Assembly: GCA_028554795.2 (NCBI GenBank)
Contig: CM068838.1
Location: 126,177,928 to 126,241,927, forward strand
DNA length: 64,000 nt
Direction: 5' to 3'
Source of the DNA: Sinohyriopsis cumingii
Lineage: Eukaryota > Mollusca > Bivalvia > Unionida > Unionidae
The notes below the pieces were generated by a model. The model saw only the letters and a list, made by a program, of their open reading frames with translations, was not told where the DNA came from and searched no databases. Numbering within the stretch: position 1 is the first letter of the stretch; the number at the start of each line of letters is the position of its first letter. The position numbers and the translations under genes are program-made. Of the stretch, positions 1-14,328 are shown in pieces.

Positions 1-1140
1 GATGGTAAACAACTTTAGTGGATACTAGTTTTCCAGGTGGCTAGAGATACGTGCCATTTACTTTCTTGCACATCTGGCAAGAAATATTCTATATTATTAA
101 ATAAATGTCTTTATCTTCTAGGCTTATGCTTTTGCTTTCATTTAATTGTTTTAGGTATTTGAGGAAGAATGTGCCCGTCCCTGCGCAGCACATATGGCTG
201 AGCACCGATATAGGCCCCTCCTGCCTAACAGTGGCCATTCATATGCTTTAAAACGCCATCATTTATCTCCACATCTTATTTTTCCATCTTTAAGAATTGA
301 CGCACTCATATGACCATAGGTGCGTATCAAGTACACATTTGGGTACACATGTACGCCAATAAATTGGATATCTGTTTTTAGGCAACGTTTTATTATTCTT
401 GTTAAGATCTTACGTTTTGCTTGACTAGTGTGTGTTTATCTATTTTGTCTGGTTTTTTATTAGTTTAAATTTGTTTGATTCTTATGATGACTTTAATGAA
501 CTGTCTGTATTTATTGTTGTTTTGGTATTGTTGCCTTTTTAAAACAAAATTGGAATGATATCGCGTCTCTTTCAGACGTCATTGAAAATATGTGCGCGAA
601 TCTTTTTCCTTAGAAAGTGGAATAAAAGTTTGACATGTGCATGTTAGAAAACAGAGCTTCGGTTTTATGCCCAATGTTCAGCTCAAAGTGAAATTGATTT
701 TCGTGAAGCCCTTATTAAAACAACTAATCTCAATGGCCGTGTATTTGTTTGTTTTTGATTTTGCTACCCGTCTGGGTCATTTTATCAAATCTCTTGGATC
801 TTGCATCGATCAAAGTGCATTTTTTTTCAAATTTGATTGACGGTATATTTGACATAGAAATTTATTCCAGATTTTCATTTTTCTTCTAAGTGGCGAAAAA
901 CAAAGTTGAACTTTCATCATTGCAGAAAGTAAGGGCTTTATCGTATATTCATTTGAGTTTCTTTATTCTTTCTTTTGTTCGACCATTGTTTGTAAGTTTT
1001 CATACTCTTCCAATCTCTTCATCATCTTGACGTCGCTATGTTCGCTTGATTTCTTGTGTAAGTATGCTGTTATCCATTTCTTTCTGCGCTGTTTGAATGC
1101 TGTTTTCTGTTATTATTCACGTTTATCTTTGTTTTTCTAT
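1..1140. repeat. Diverged repeat block, copy 1
   Basis: No gene is seen here. The block aligns by eye with 5,840-7,140: both contain the same series of landmarks in the same order (a stretch on gctttcatttaa, then ggtatttgag, then the gccgtctctgcg-type stretch, then the tcgacgtcgctatgttcgc-type stretch near 1,030 and 7,060). The copies differ by many substitutions and small indels, so this is an old interspersed or segmental repeat. Short open frames such as 637-840 show no protein-like conservation. Confidence 0.6.
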
Positions 1141-1549
1141 TGTAATGATTTAATTCACTTGTCTAATTTTGGAAATTGCTTGCTATAGTCTCGTATCCTA
1201 TTCTTTGTATATCAGACATTGTATTAAAGGAATTGTATGACACACAAGCACGTCCAGTAATATCCACATTTCTTGAGAAGATTTGGATCAATAATTCACA
1301 GATTATAAGTTATGATGTTTTTTTTTTAATCTTTGTTTTGTATAAGTTACGTTTAAGTTTGCTTGTTTGAGCAGTGAGTTGGATTTAAATGTTGATTAAC
1401 ATAAAGGAAGCGATGCCTTAGCATCCAATGTGGATCGAAATTATGGTGAATATTTTGAACATTAATCCTTAGATGAAGATAGAATAATACAAAAGGTTTG
1501 TTACCCGCGAAATTGAAGTTGCATATATAACTATGATTTCTTAGTGGTA

Positions 1550-3360
1550 ATCACATTTATAGGCACACCTTTAAGTATTCTAGGTTTCATAAATGTCTTG
1601 TCTAAAGAGCCTTCACACATCTTTATGAGCTAAATATTGGAGACATTAAGAAAGAGATGATGTAAAAATATATGGTTTTCGCCTGGACAGACATTGTTAT
1701 ATTTGGTATAGATTTATATATTTATATAAATATGTCATTGCAGTTGATAAGGCAAACGTTCGTATCTTGCATTTGAAACATGAACTCAAATTGTCTCAGT
1801 TCTCACGAACGTTCTTACTAAATGATCAATTTTGGCCAAACCTCCTTTTTGAAGATCTGTAAACAGGTGAGATCGATTTCTGATTGTGCAAAACAATTGG
1901 AAAATTTGTATAACAGAATTAGTTTTCGCCGAGCAGACTACCGTCTAGACGTTATACACTTTAGAATTTGATTCAAATGGCAGTCATTTTGTGAATAAGG
2001 ATGGGAATCGGCTGATACAGCAGAAATATTCATTTCGTATGGACGTGGGCCACGGTTTTCTTGTGAACAGTAATTGCTGGGTTATACAAATAGCTGCTGG
2101 TATTCTTCCTCTTGTACGAGAAATCATCAATAAATCTTCAGTCTTCAAAATACCGGTGAAATGTAATAAATGTAACAATTCTTGACTTGATAATAATCAC
2201 ACAAATTTTGACTATCTGTCTCGTAAATGCTAATAGGGAAGATGTTGAATATGACCCGAATAAATACTGAAGATACTTTGGTACAGTTCCATGTAGACAT
2301 TTATATACAGGAACTGCCTTTTGAAAATCTGCTCTTTCATAGATTGTAAACCATTGTACTTCTCTCCCTGCATGTTTGCTATCCAGCTGGGCAGGATTCC
2401 TTTCTTCCCTTTTTCTTGAGTTTTTATGCATGCGTGACCTATGCTCTTAAGGTATGGTGATGGTGTTAAGAAGTAATTATTAAGTCTCCTTGAAGCACAT
2501 GGTCCTATTCGTATTTGCATCACATTTGTTTATGATGGGCTTTACCTAAGTCACACTTGTGATAGACAGAGGGAGACACTGGACATTATGCCTTCACACA
2601 TCATTATGAGCTAAATTTTGGAGATGTTAAGACATAGATAATGTCGAAATTTATGATTTTCCACTGAACAGACATCGTAACTTCTGGCCCAGATCACAAT
2701 TAATTTCAAGTCTGCGTGGCATTTGCAATATATTATTAAGTCATTTATAATCCTGCATATATTTTTATAAATATGTAATTACGTTTGACAAGCCAAAGGA
2801 TAGTAACGCATTTTAAAGACGAATTTTAATCGTCTGTTTCCATTACCGTTCGTACTTAATAACCCATATTGGCCAAACCTCCATTTATGTGACACATAAA
2901 CAGGAGACATAGATGTATGATTGTGCAAAAGAATTGGAAGATTTGTATACTGCGATAGAAATTGATTACATTAGCAAGCACTTTGTGAATACGGCTGTTA
3001 ATCGGCTGATACAGCAGAAATATTCATTTCGTATGGACGTGGGTCATGATTTTCTTGTGAAAATTAATTACCGGGTTATATAAATAGCTGCTTGTATTTG
3101 TTTCTTTCGGCATGAGAATGCCTCAATAAAGCTGCAGCCTTGGAAATATCAGTGTCGTGCGATACATGTAACAATGCTTGACTAGTTAACAATAACACCA
3201 ATTTTCACTATCTCTGTCACGTAAATTCTAATGGGGAAGATGTTGAATATGATTCGAATAAATGCTGAAGATACTTTGGTACAGTTCCATGTAGACATTT
3301 ATATACAGGAACTGCCTTGTGAAAATCTGCTCTTTCTTATATTGTGAACAAATTATTTAG
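1550..3360. repeat. Tandem pair of diverged repeat units
   Basis: Two neighbouring units, about 1,560-2,330 and 2,590-3,340, share an ordered set of similar segments: 'cttcacacatc..tatgagctaaat', 'ggacagacat', 'ggccaaacctcc', 'tgattgtgcaaaa', 'cggctgatacagcagaaa' and 'acagttccatgtagacatt'. They look like two copies of one old repeat. Similar stretches recur near 38.3 kb and 49.9 kb. The short open frames here (1,984-2,523, both strands) sit inside the repeat and look incidental. Confidence 0.6.
2340..2590. repeat. Repeat segment shared with 7,590-7,810
   Basis: The stretch from 'gtacttctctccctgcatg' to 'gatgggctttacctaag' recurs at 7,593-7,810 with moderate divergence. In the second copy it runs into an (AG)n microsatellite. 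It is part of an interspersed repeat and no gene is seen in it. Confidence 0.6.
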
Positions 3361-3369
3361 AATTGTCTT

Positions 3370-5840
3370 CCCATGCAATGATAGACATAAATACAATTTT
3401 TAAGGACCAGGTACAGAATCAAACGTGCAGAATGTGGGATAGTTAATAAAGCAAAGCTATATTTTCGTCACTGAACCAATCTATGTCTAACTATCCATAA
3501 TTAAAAGAAATCATCTGCGTTTTAAAAAGAACACAATCATCTTTGTATGGACATACATTTTGATTAGGAAATATGACATCCTGTCATAAACAATAGTCAC
3601 CCAACCGGAACCACTGCATTGTGAAAGATGAGAAATCGCTTATACGCAAAGTGTGGGTCTAAGTTTTGTGAACTTTATTTCTTTATTATATGATGCATGT
3701 CTCGAGTCCTTTACTTCGAAACCTACACAAACCTTAAATGGAAATAAAATGGTATACTAATCTAAACTTCAGCGCATGGTTCCGCATGACTGGAGAGAAT
3801 AGGTTTACTTTTAAAAGATGAAAGCACATCACGTAGACTCGCTAGTGACTGACTGGTTACCTTTAATTTAACTTGTTGTATATATGATCTATATATATTT
3901 ATTTTTATTTGTCTGATACGGGAAACTAAATAATGCTGAGTACAATTTATGACAAAGTAATAGAAGCCAGAAGAATTGTGATATTTTTTCTACTTTTTAT
4001 TGCAAAAGTTTGAAAATAATATCATATTAAATGCATTATATTCTTTTAGTACATTTGTAGAAGTTTATTCAGGATATTCCTTTTTGACGGATAATTATAC
4101 AATTTCCTCGGATAATTATCAGCTTATTTAGGACTGTCCTACTATCGTATGTAATTAATCAGTGCAGACTAATAAATAATGCAGTGGTCCAAGTACAGGT
4201 TTGATAGTTCACTATTGTCCAGATGACACTTTTTCGGCCACAACAGTGTCATATACAGTTGTATCTGACGGTCCCTCCTTTATCATTACCCTGTCCTACA
4301 CCAGTCTCAATTATTTTCTGACAGGTGATAGCCGATTAAAGTAGCAGAGTATAAGTTGCTATTCAAGCCTGGACCTTATAGTTGGAAAATTAGTATCATT
4401 CATTACAGTGTCAAGGGTCAGGGTGACCAATTTTGTAGTCACTTCCTTTGTATTTTGTTTTGCAATGTCGTACCCTATAACTGTAGAAGATGTAAGAGTG
4501 TTTCAATACATTGAAGGGTTAATATGTTGCTCGAGATGTGGTGGTTTGTATCGGTTACTTGTAATCGCGTACAAACATTGAAGATTAAACAAAGCTTCGC
4601 GAGTGCTAGATATTTAGGCGCGTAGAAAAAAGTGTCCTCTATTTCCAACCAAATCTTTGAAAAAGCTCTAAAGATTTGCATTATTAAAGTTATCACCTTG
4701 ATATCCGCGAGATAAGTTATCACCTTGATATCTGCGAGATGCATCAACATAATCTTTGACAAGCCGATCATTTAGAGATGCCAATCCGAGTGCATACGTA
4801 TCTCATGAAATGTCATTGGTTACCTTAGGACACGAAAGTCATACTTCAACATATTTTGATTAAAATATAACTGATATATTAAAATATCAATATTTATTTC
4901 ACATTTGCCTAAACATGCTTTGAATATTACATTCTCACATTATCATGTCTCCATGATAAAAATGCACAATTGAGCTTGGTTTTAACTACAATAATGAAAT
5001 TAAATAGTCTGATAGTACATCATGTGCAATGAAGGAAACAATAGCTGAAAGAAATTGCGGGTAGTTATACAATCAAAGCACGCCGTACATATAAACGCGG
5101 AATAAAGTTTCCGATAGATGTACCGCGTAGAGATCGCAGGTTATAATGGAGAGTATCTGATCTGGACATGATCCCTCACAATATTTTGGACATGTCCGCA
5201 AGTATAGTACTTTGTAATCTCGAAGCTGACCTAGCCGTAATTGATCTTGTCCCGAGATTATTATAGTACGTCACTGAACCGTCATGATGAGAAATAATAT
5301 GTTAAAAAATGTATCCACATGAGTATGATCAATACTATATTTTTTGTGGACATCAGCCAGTCACTTCTAAGGATATATATCTGGTTGGAGAATTGAAGAT
5401 TCCCCCTTCCTCATTGTTACGACTCTATGGTCTTAAACTAAGTAACATACAATGGCGGAAACCAATTGGTTTAGGAAATCCTACAAATAAGTTAGTTACG
5501 TAAAATACATTCAGAAAATATAAACAGAATATACAGTAAAAGTTCTCTCTCAAACGTGAAGTACAGAGTGTTCCGAATTAATTATGGAACTGAATATGCT
5601 GATATGCTAGATGATGTACGAATAGTGTTGATGTATCACAATGATTTGTCCGGAATTAAAATGAATGAATTAATAATAATAATCCCCAAATAGCTATTTT
5701 GTACAAAAGTGAATTGGCATTTTTAATTGCAGTTATAATTTAAGCAAATAAATATTCTCAAATTATAATATAACACAACAAAACTTGATTCTACAAAGAC
5801 AGATGTTAAGACAGGAATAGGAATGAATAATGTTTTACTT
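3370..5840. other. Intergenic, nothing recognised
   Basis: AT-rich sequence with no coding signal. Short frames at 4,475-4,771 (minus) and 5,309-5,503 (plus) show no recognisable domain. A short direct repeat, gttatcaccttgatat, occurs twice around 4,688-4,735. Confidence 0.5.
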
Positions 5841-7140
5841 CCATCATATTATATACATCCCCATTCGTATTTGCTTCCATACAAGTACGATATCCTGTTT
5901 GGCAGGTTTCCTTTGTTCCCATTTTATTTCGTTTCTTATCATTAATGATTTTTTCCCTTAAGATATTGAGGTAAGAAGCATTTATGTCCCCGTCAAGTGT
6001 ATGGTTTTATTTACAATGTTGTTACACGTGCTTCTTCATTTATTCTTGTCTTTGGATGTGCTTTTATCTACGTCATATTTGTATTTAATTTCTCCCTTTT
6101 GGCTCCTAAAAGAGAAGTTGTTTAATGATTGTGCGCGTATGCATTTTATCTTTCTTTATTTCGTTTCATATATATTCATTCATTATACAGTCATATGCTT
6201 AGTTATTCGTCCTTATTGTTCTATATTATTAAATACATTTCCATATCTTCTAGCATTATGATTTTGCTTTCATTTAATGTGTCTCTTTAGGTATTTGAGA
6301 GAGAATGTGTCCCGTCTCTGCGTGCCACCTCGGGCTGAGCAGTGATATAGCCACCTCCTGTCTAAGCCATAATTTATCTCCACATATTCTCTAACAATCG
6401 ACACACGCATGTGTCCACATGTGCATATCAATTACACTCTTGAGTGCACATGGACGCCATGAAATTGGATATCTGTCTTAAGAGTAGGTTTTATTATTCA
6501 TCATTCGATCTTACGTTTCCTTTGAGCAGTTTGTGTTTATCTGTTTTGTCTGGGTTTTGATTAGTTTATATTTGTTTGATAATTATTGTGACTTTCATGA
6601 TTTGTCTATATTTGTTATCGTACTGTTGCCTTTTGTTTGTAACGTGGGCACAAATTCGATCTCGTTCAGATATGGATAAAACATATGTACTTATCTTTTT
6701 TCCCCAAAGTGAAATAAAATATTGTTTGACGCGTACGTGATAGAGTGCAGGACTATGACTTTGTGCCCAAGGTTAAGGTCAAAATGACACTGATCTTCGT
6801 GCGGACGCGATTGAAACTGTGTAATCTCAGCAGCTGTGTAGTTGTTGGTTTTTTATTCTGCTGCCCGCTTTGGGTCGTTTTCTAGAAATTTCTGGATTTT
6901 AGCGTAGATGTAGACACACTTTTTAAATTTCATTTTTTGGTTTTATCGGTGCTTGCATTTAACATATTACATAGCTTTGACATATTTAAATATTTATTTC
7001 AGATTTAATTTTTCTTCTAACTGGTGAAAAACGATATGATCTCGTTCTTTCTATCTCTGTATCTCGACGTCGCTATGTTCGCTATATTTCTCATGTAAGT
7101 CTGATGTTATCCATTTCTTTTTACGCTATTTCGAATGTTG
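5840..7140. repeat. Diverged repeat block, copy 2
   Basis: Second copy of the block at 1-1,140, aligned along its length by eye. It contains the same ordered landmarks with many substitutions. No gene is seen in it. Confidence 0.6.
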
Positions 7141-7807
7141 TTTTCAGTCCTTAATAACGTTTTCGTTTGTCTTTCTCTTGCAATGTTTCAATTCACTTTT
7201 CCCATTTTGGAATATGTTGCCTGTGGTCTAAACAATCTACATTAGAGCGGAAAAATGAAAAATGAAACAAATAATTTAGAAAATTGATCTGCAATGATGT
7301 TACTCTATTTTTGGATTCTTTTGTGTTGTTTTCTTATTTTCGTTAAAGTAGTATGAAATTTGTGCATGTTGTATTTTTATGTATGTTGACACAGTCCACT
7401 GAGTTCAGTGTATATTACATTTGCCCTAAAATAAAAAACAAAACAATGAAAAAAGTACGAAACATAAAACAAAACGGCACAAAAAAGGACAAACGAAGCA
7501 ATTTAGAAAAATCATTTGCAATGTTGTTACTCTCTTTTGCAGATTTTATTATGTTAGTTACTTTTTCTATCCAAAGGTGGACTCCTAGGCCTGTACTTCC
7601 CTCCCTGCAGGCTTGCTATCCAGTTGGGCAGGTTTACTTACCTGTCTTCCCTTTGTTGAATTTTCATTCACGAGTGACCTTTGCCCTTAAGGTAAGATGT
7701 TAAGAAGTAATTTTCAGGCCTCCTTGAAGTCCAAGGTCTTATTTGTATTTGCATTATTTTTGGTTCGTGCTACTTACCTTGTAGGTGTCTTGTGATGGGC
7801 TTTAACC

Positions 7808-7810
<3 letters not shown>

Positions 7811-7858
<48 letters not shown>
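7811..7858. repeat. (AG)n microsatellite
   Basis: Uninterrupted AG dinucleotide run directly after the repeat segment shared with 2.34-2.59 kb. Confidence 0.95.
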
Positions 7859-7861
<3 letters not shown>

Positions 7862-8329
7862 GAAGTATTAGCTATTATGATACTATTCGGAACTATGCTT
7901 TGTCTTAAAATAATTTTGTTCGGAACGTTTTATCAGACAACATGTTTTCTTTAATGTTTAAGATATTTGCTGTTTGATTTGCTTGTGGTATTTCCGAAGA
8001 TTTTATTTACAGTTAAAGCGCATAAAAATTACATTTGTTCACGTTCTAAAGAAAAAAGGTATACATGGAATTACTAATATTATAGTTCTATGTTTACAAC
8101 AACAACTCTAGAGTCTGAATGAGAACTAGAAGGATTTATACCCAGATGTCCATACACAGCAACGTTAGCGGTATAAACATGTTGGATGTTCCTATGCCTA
8201 ACGTGAATGTTTTTATTCAGGTGTGTAAAGGTACATTCAATTCAGATCAACGTTAATGCAAAGATTTAATTTTCTTTAGTTTCATTAAAATTGTTTTAAT
8301 TTTTACAATATATAGCTTTTTAATATGTG

Positions 8330-8900
8330 TATGTGGCTATGATGAAAATGCAGGTCCAAATGTTAATTAGTGTATTTGAATGTTAAAGACTTGTATATAG
8401 TGTCGTTTGGTGATTTACTGCATGATCTCTTCGTCCTGATGATTTGGTATTTGAATTAATTAGAAAGTACATGACTGGTTCAGTAATAAAATTCTGCATT
8501 GATGCAAGTAGTCCGGGAGATTTTTTAAAACCAATTATAATACAGATCCTTGTCTAAATAAATATAAATTCCCTAGCCTAGAGATAATCCAATCGTATTT
8601 TATATTCCTTCAAGCAGATACAGCAAGATGAAAACAGGGTGATCAGTTATTTGAAGAGAAAACGTGGACACAACTGTGTAAGTATAATAAGATGATCCTA
8701 TTTTCTGAACTTTATTTGAATTATGTTGTCTTCATTATCAGCAACATGTGATGTATCAATAGAAACACACAATTCACTTTCGTGAAATGAAACTCGGAGT
8801 CGAGAGATGACTGATATCATTGTATTACATTCTGTAGTTTACTAGTTAGCCAGTTGGTGCTGGGTTTTGAAACCTTCGTTGAAAAGGCATGCCCTGTGTC
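8330..8900. repeat. Dispersed repeat family A, copy 1
   Basis: Shares ordered landmarks with 17,470-17,940 and 49,190-49,880: 'cagatacagcaaga.gaaaacagg.ggatca', 'gcaacatgtgat', 'tttcgtgaaa.gaaac' and 'agttggtgctggg.tt.gaaac'. The flank 'gtgtcgtttggtgattt' (8,400) is also found near 49,300. No coding sequence is seen. Confidence 0.6.
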
Positions 8901-11520
8901 AAAAAGATATTTTGTTTATCAAGTAAAGTGAACTGTAAGCCAGTTTCGGGGTTATTGGTGTAGACTAAGCAAGTATAACTTTGATAAATGACAACAGCTG
9001 TTCATGACTAGAATTGAGATACAATCAGGCAAATATAATTTTAACTGAAACAGATGAGGTTTTAGTGTAGTGTCTAAATCTAATCGATCATATTCAGGAC
9101 ATAAGGAAATCAAATTTGTTTATTTATTTTGTTAGTGAATTTGCAATTAACTTTCGATACGTCATTCACACATTGCTGGTTTTTTAATTCTTCTAGAAAG
9201 TCCGCTGTAAGTTTGGTGATATCTTTCCTGATTACATATGTACAGCAGTGGAAATACTTTCCGGATTTGAATGACTGCAATGTTTTCTTCTGGATTTGCA
9301 AATGACTGGTCTATCCGCCTACTTGTCATATTTAACTTGACGGTTCGTAATGTCGTTCTGAGCGAGGTCTATTTTAACGTTAGTTTTCTTAAACGCGACA
9401 ACATTTTTTGTGCACCCTTCTGGTGTTGTTTTCAGTGTTCTCTGTTGTCTACGCGGTACATTATGATATCAGTTGTTGTGTATTGCTCCAGCTTAACAGT
9501 CCTTTGTTGATTCTCATTTACAGCTCTGTGGTATATGACGGATTATTGTATTTTTTGAGATAACTTTATCCAATTTATGCATTTTCCTTCCAACCTGTAA
9601 TTTGCTACTAATTGACAGAATTGGTTCCCACCTTCCTTGTTTATCTCTGTTCTCAGATCCGCGACTTTTTTTCTTAGTCTGTGTACAAATATAATACACA
9701 TTGTATATTCTTAGACTTTTGAACTTGTGATTGGACATTTAGTTCACAATATTGTAAGTGTTGCGTTTAAATGTTCACCTTATAAAACAGAGAAAGAAAT
9801 TATTTGTTGCTTTTGTTAAAGTTTCCATGCGCTCTGTTACATAGTTTAATAACTATGTTCGTAACTCGAAAACAAAACGTGTTCTCTTAAGTTTCTATGA
9901 AATTATACTGAAGGTATTCTCTGCTACATAACTACATGCAGATAAGGCAAGCCAGTAAACAAATAGTTGCAATACGGACGTAAGCTGTATCAGGTTAGAG
10001 CTACTGCCAGGAAATTGAAAGTTTTCTTTTCATAAACATTCAATCTTCATTGATAAACACTTCAGCTTAGTTCTACTTTTCACCTATAAGTTAACTTATG
10101 TTCCATTTACTTGAACACATCTCAAGTTAGTTGATACCTAAATCTATTGATGCACACACTCTTAATCTGAATGACCTGTCCTTAATACTCTAGGGTAACA
10201 AGTATTTGTATTGCAGCAAGTCTTTGCCTTTACACGTTATGTGAAATTGTTGGAATACTTTTTTGTATGATGTATGAACTAGAAATATGTATGTACTAGT
10301 CCAGTAATTGTACACGTTTCCATGTGGAAACTGCTATTCCTCTTATAGTTTGATGCTTACAAACCTTATACTACCCTCCATCATTTGTATGTGTGACAAA
10401 CTGATATCATACTGTGACCCCTTTTTATGTATTCATTCCATACATGTTCATGTTTTGTCTCTTTCAGTAATTGTTGCACCTTCCGGTACATAACCCTATC
10501 ACGGAAGATTTTCTACTCTTTGCATCTAAATGTATGATATCTTATATTGTTTTATTTTCTGTTGTCTTCACACTTTGATTTTACTTTTCTTACACTTACT
10601 ATTTATTTAAACGTCAAGCCAGCTTCCTTTGTTTCTGACTTTGATGTTACTGTAGCAAGACGCTCTGCAATATTGGTTGGCGTACCAGGTCACTATAAAC
10701 TTTATATAACAATATTCTTGATATTTTACGATGCACTGCATTGTTGTTCAATGTCATTATTGATTTTGTTTTTTGTTTACAAAATATGCCTTATGCAAAT
10801 TCGTTTGGGATTCAGCACGCAAATATAATGAAAGTATTATAAACTTTCTTAACTTTTATATTTGAGGCAATAAATAATGCAACACTGAGCTGTCGAGGGT
10901 TGGGGGATCACAAAATGAGATGTGTCTAATGAATACTTTCTTCAATACACGACCTTCATAGAAAAAGTGGGGACGCTTTATTCATGGTAGATGAAAATAT
11001 GAATGTTTCTTAAGTTCATGTTCTACCGATTGATATTGTGTAGTTATACTACTAAATAAACATTTCCAGGTCAATGTCTAATGAATTAAAGACAATAATA
11101 CTCGTAATTATCTGATCATTGATATAACCATTTATAATTACAGGCTTAAACTTATCAATATTTATGGACAAAATATAGAAACTTGAGTCTTTTTTAAGAT
11201 ATTTATAAGATAAATTGCATTTTAAAAACAATTTTCTTTACTTGGTGTAATAAATGTCAGCTTTTTATGTATCCAAATATATATAATTTTAAAGCTCTTT
11301 TTGGCAAGGTTATAAAACACAGTTTAGCAGATCTATGGAGAGAACCTAATATAATTTTACATAGACTTTTTAACAGATGATCTCTTAATTAAAAATAAAA
11401 ATACAAAAACGTTGTAACATTTGTAATTTGGCGAATTACGGAGTGACTAGAAGATTTGAAAATTAATCCAATGCATGGTTCATATAACACATCTCTTCTT
11501 GATATTTTTGTCTTAACTTG
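8900..11520. other. Intergenic, nothing recognised
   Basis: AT-rich sequence. Short frames (9,110-9,738, 10,308-10,828) have no recognisable domain and no neighbouring coding signal. Confidence 0.45.
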
Positions 11521-11526
11521 GTAAAA

Positions 11527-11527
<1 letters not shown>

Positions 11528-11564
<37 letters not shown>

Positions 11565-11602
11565 GTAAAAACCACTGCTCATTTGTACTAGGTGCATGCA
11601 CG

Positions 11603-11688
<86 letters not shown>
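11528..11688. repeat. Two (TA)n microsatellites around a short duplicated segment
   Basis: TA runs at about 11,528-11,560 and 11,605-11,688 flank a segment of about 45 bp ('gcacgtaaaaaccactgct' onwards) that recurs almost identically at 12,250-12,297. That segment therefore looks like an inserted or copied repeat unit. Confidence 0.85.
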
Positions 11689-11693
<5 letters not shown>

Positions 11694-12884
11694 CATAAAA
11701 TGTGCCACCAGTTTTGCTTTATTGCTTCATGAGACTGAATTCAAATGTATTTTAATACATTCTGTTTCTAAGTGATCAATGATATAAAGAACATGATATA
11801 AACAAGATGACGTCAGAGCTTAAATTGTTACAATGGATTATAGAATCTATCCTGGTTTTTGCACCGAAACAAGGAAATCCCAGTCAAGTGGCTACATTAT
11901 TTGTCTCCCTTCTAGGCTTGCCTAGGGGGAAACATGGAATGTAACCCCGCGACTGGGATTTCCTGGTCTTGTCTCGTCAATAATTTGCTTTAAAGTAAAA
12001 TAGATCTTCTCAGTTGTGCCTTACACATTTCTGGAAGTTACTAAGTTTTATGTAGTTGTTGAGAGAGTGGGGATGTTTGTCGCCATTGATGTTTATTGCC
12101 TGAGTGCCTGGAACATTGTTTTCTATTAATTTATGACAAAGATATTTCTCACGCTAGAGTTTGTCATGCGTTTAGGAGCCAAGTCTGACAAGTTTATTTT
12201 CATAGTCAATTTTTTCATTACGAATTAAGTTTTCGGGCACCAACTGGTGCACGTAAAAACCACTGCTCATTTGTACCAGGTGCATGCACGTATTTTACAG
12301 GTTCACGGTAAAATGGATGGCCAGGGTTTCACTTGGACCTTTGTTCATGAAACATTTGTAGGTGGTTACCGGACATCTATCTGGAAATATTGCGTTAGCG
12401 TATATCCTTAGTTTTTCATTTCTCGTGTTTGTATGTCCTCCCCTGTCCTCGTCTTCGTCTGTCTCTCGTTAAACTCTAAATATTCTAGTTTAAGTTCGCA
12501 ATCTTGCTTTAATGATATGTCTCCCCAGGTCATATTTCTGTGTTCTTTTCCCCCTTGTTACACCCCAAAGTGCTAAGTATTATTAAACCATAGAGTGATC
12601 AGCAAACTTGACGTGTGCTGGGGTCAAAAACCGAGTATTCATACAGTCTTATTTAATGTCATCATCAGTTAAGGCATCAGCAGTTTGGGGTTTGTTTCTT
12701 TTTCATTTCTTCTTCAGATCTTTCTGTTTACTTTATACATCCTCTCTTGCTTGATAAAATTAAGGGCCATAAACCAAGCTGTAATTGTATCTGTTTCGTC
12801 TGAGATGTCGTTCAAAACTTCCCATCATACCTATAATAAATAATAATTAATTATAAAAAGCCTTATACCTAAGGTTACAAATCT

Positions 12885-12904
12885 CTCTCTCTCTCTCTCT
12901 CTCT
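12885..12904. repeat. (CT)n microsatellite
   Basis: Short uninterrupted CT run. Confidence 0.9.
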
Positions 12905-12909
12905 TGTTT

Positions 12910-14280
12910 AATCATTTGTCATCCGCGATAGGGAGCGCCTAAGTCACGTTCTTTAATTTATAAGGTAATTTACCTTTTAACTATAAATAAATTCTTGTTC
13001 ATTACATAATATATTTGGGTAATTAGTTATTCTTTTTTGAACTCATTCAAGAGTTCATTTCTGTTTTCATAAACTAAAACTATATCATTAAGGCTATGCA
13101 TCATTTAATTTGCTTAATAAATTATTCTTTCTATTCAATTGTGTGTTATCAGTCAATATGTAGGCCCGTTTTTACCTTTCAATTTTGTTGGTTGGTATTC
13201 ACTTCCATCATTCTGACGAATTGAATGACAAATTATTGAGAGATTGATGGTCAGGGTAGGTGCCAGCATGTATAGGGCGTGTCTCTCATTGTTTGTCGCA
13301 AGATATTCTTCTAGTAGTTTTATATCTCCAAATGCGTTTGGTACTCACGTTTATAAAACTAAATTTGTGACAACTTCTTTGTCCACTTCTGTAAATATGC
13401 TGTCCTTGACCCTTTCAGTGTTTTTTATTTCCACTCCGGACTTTGTTATTTTCTCCGACGAAAGTTGGTTCTGTTTCAGAGACACATTTATTTCATTTAT
13501 CTCCCAGTCATCAAAAATGAAGGAAAGATCCCCAGACTTCTGCTTTGGTGACTTTTTTGAAATTACTAGTTCATGTCAAGCATAATTTGTGAAACTTCCA
13601 TCGTCCAAAAAGCGTACTGTATTCATGGAATAGGTAGTACCCAGTGGGTGTTAAACATTTACGATTTTTGTACTCCTACTTTGAAGAGTCAAGATGTTTC
13701 CCAGCTTGTAGTCCATTTCATTTTTGTCTTATCATTATCATTTTCTTTCTAAAACTTCTTTTTGTAAGTTATTGTTTTCTCCTCCAAAATTTATTTTGCA
13801 AAACAGATAGATTCCTCTACTGCTTCGGTGAGAAATATGCATATACAGTACGTATAAATGGCATTTTAATACATAAACCTGGATCTTGAAGATAACTATA
13901 TCTCTTTTGATAACTATATCAGAACCTTATGAAAATAGAAATAGCATATTTTATTAATAATTTTATTATTTTAATATACCTTGAGATAATATTGAACACT
14001 TCAATATTCAATCAGAACTCAGTTTATATAATACAACTTATAATCTGCATAATACTTACAATAATATAAACAGATAGGATTTCTATATATAATTAATCAT
14101 AATATATTGAAGATTTATTTTGTTATACCTGATTTTTTAAATTAATTAGCAATCTTATATTTATCATATTAGTTGGTAAATTCACTAAGTTATTCTGTAT
14201 TGGATCAATATAAATATATTCTCAAATAATTGTATAAAGGGAAGTAATTCAAACACCATTCTTAACATACTTAAAAGATC
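12910..14280. other. Intergenic, nothing recognised
   Basis: AT-rich. Frames at 13,244-13,585 and 13,644-13,889 are open but low-complexity (F/S/L rich) and resemble no domain I know. From about 13,900 the sequence is extremely A+T rich. Confidence 0.45.
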
Positions 14281-14281
14281 A

Positions 14282-14283
<2 letters not shown>

Positions 14284-14325
<42 letters not shown>
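14284..14325. repeat. (CA)n microsatellite
   Basis: Uninterrupted CA run. Confidence 0.95.
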
Positions 14326-14328
<3 letters not shown>

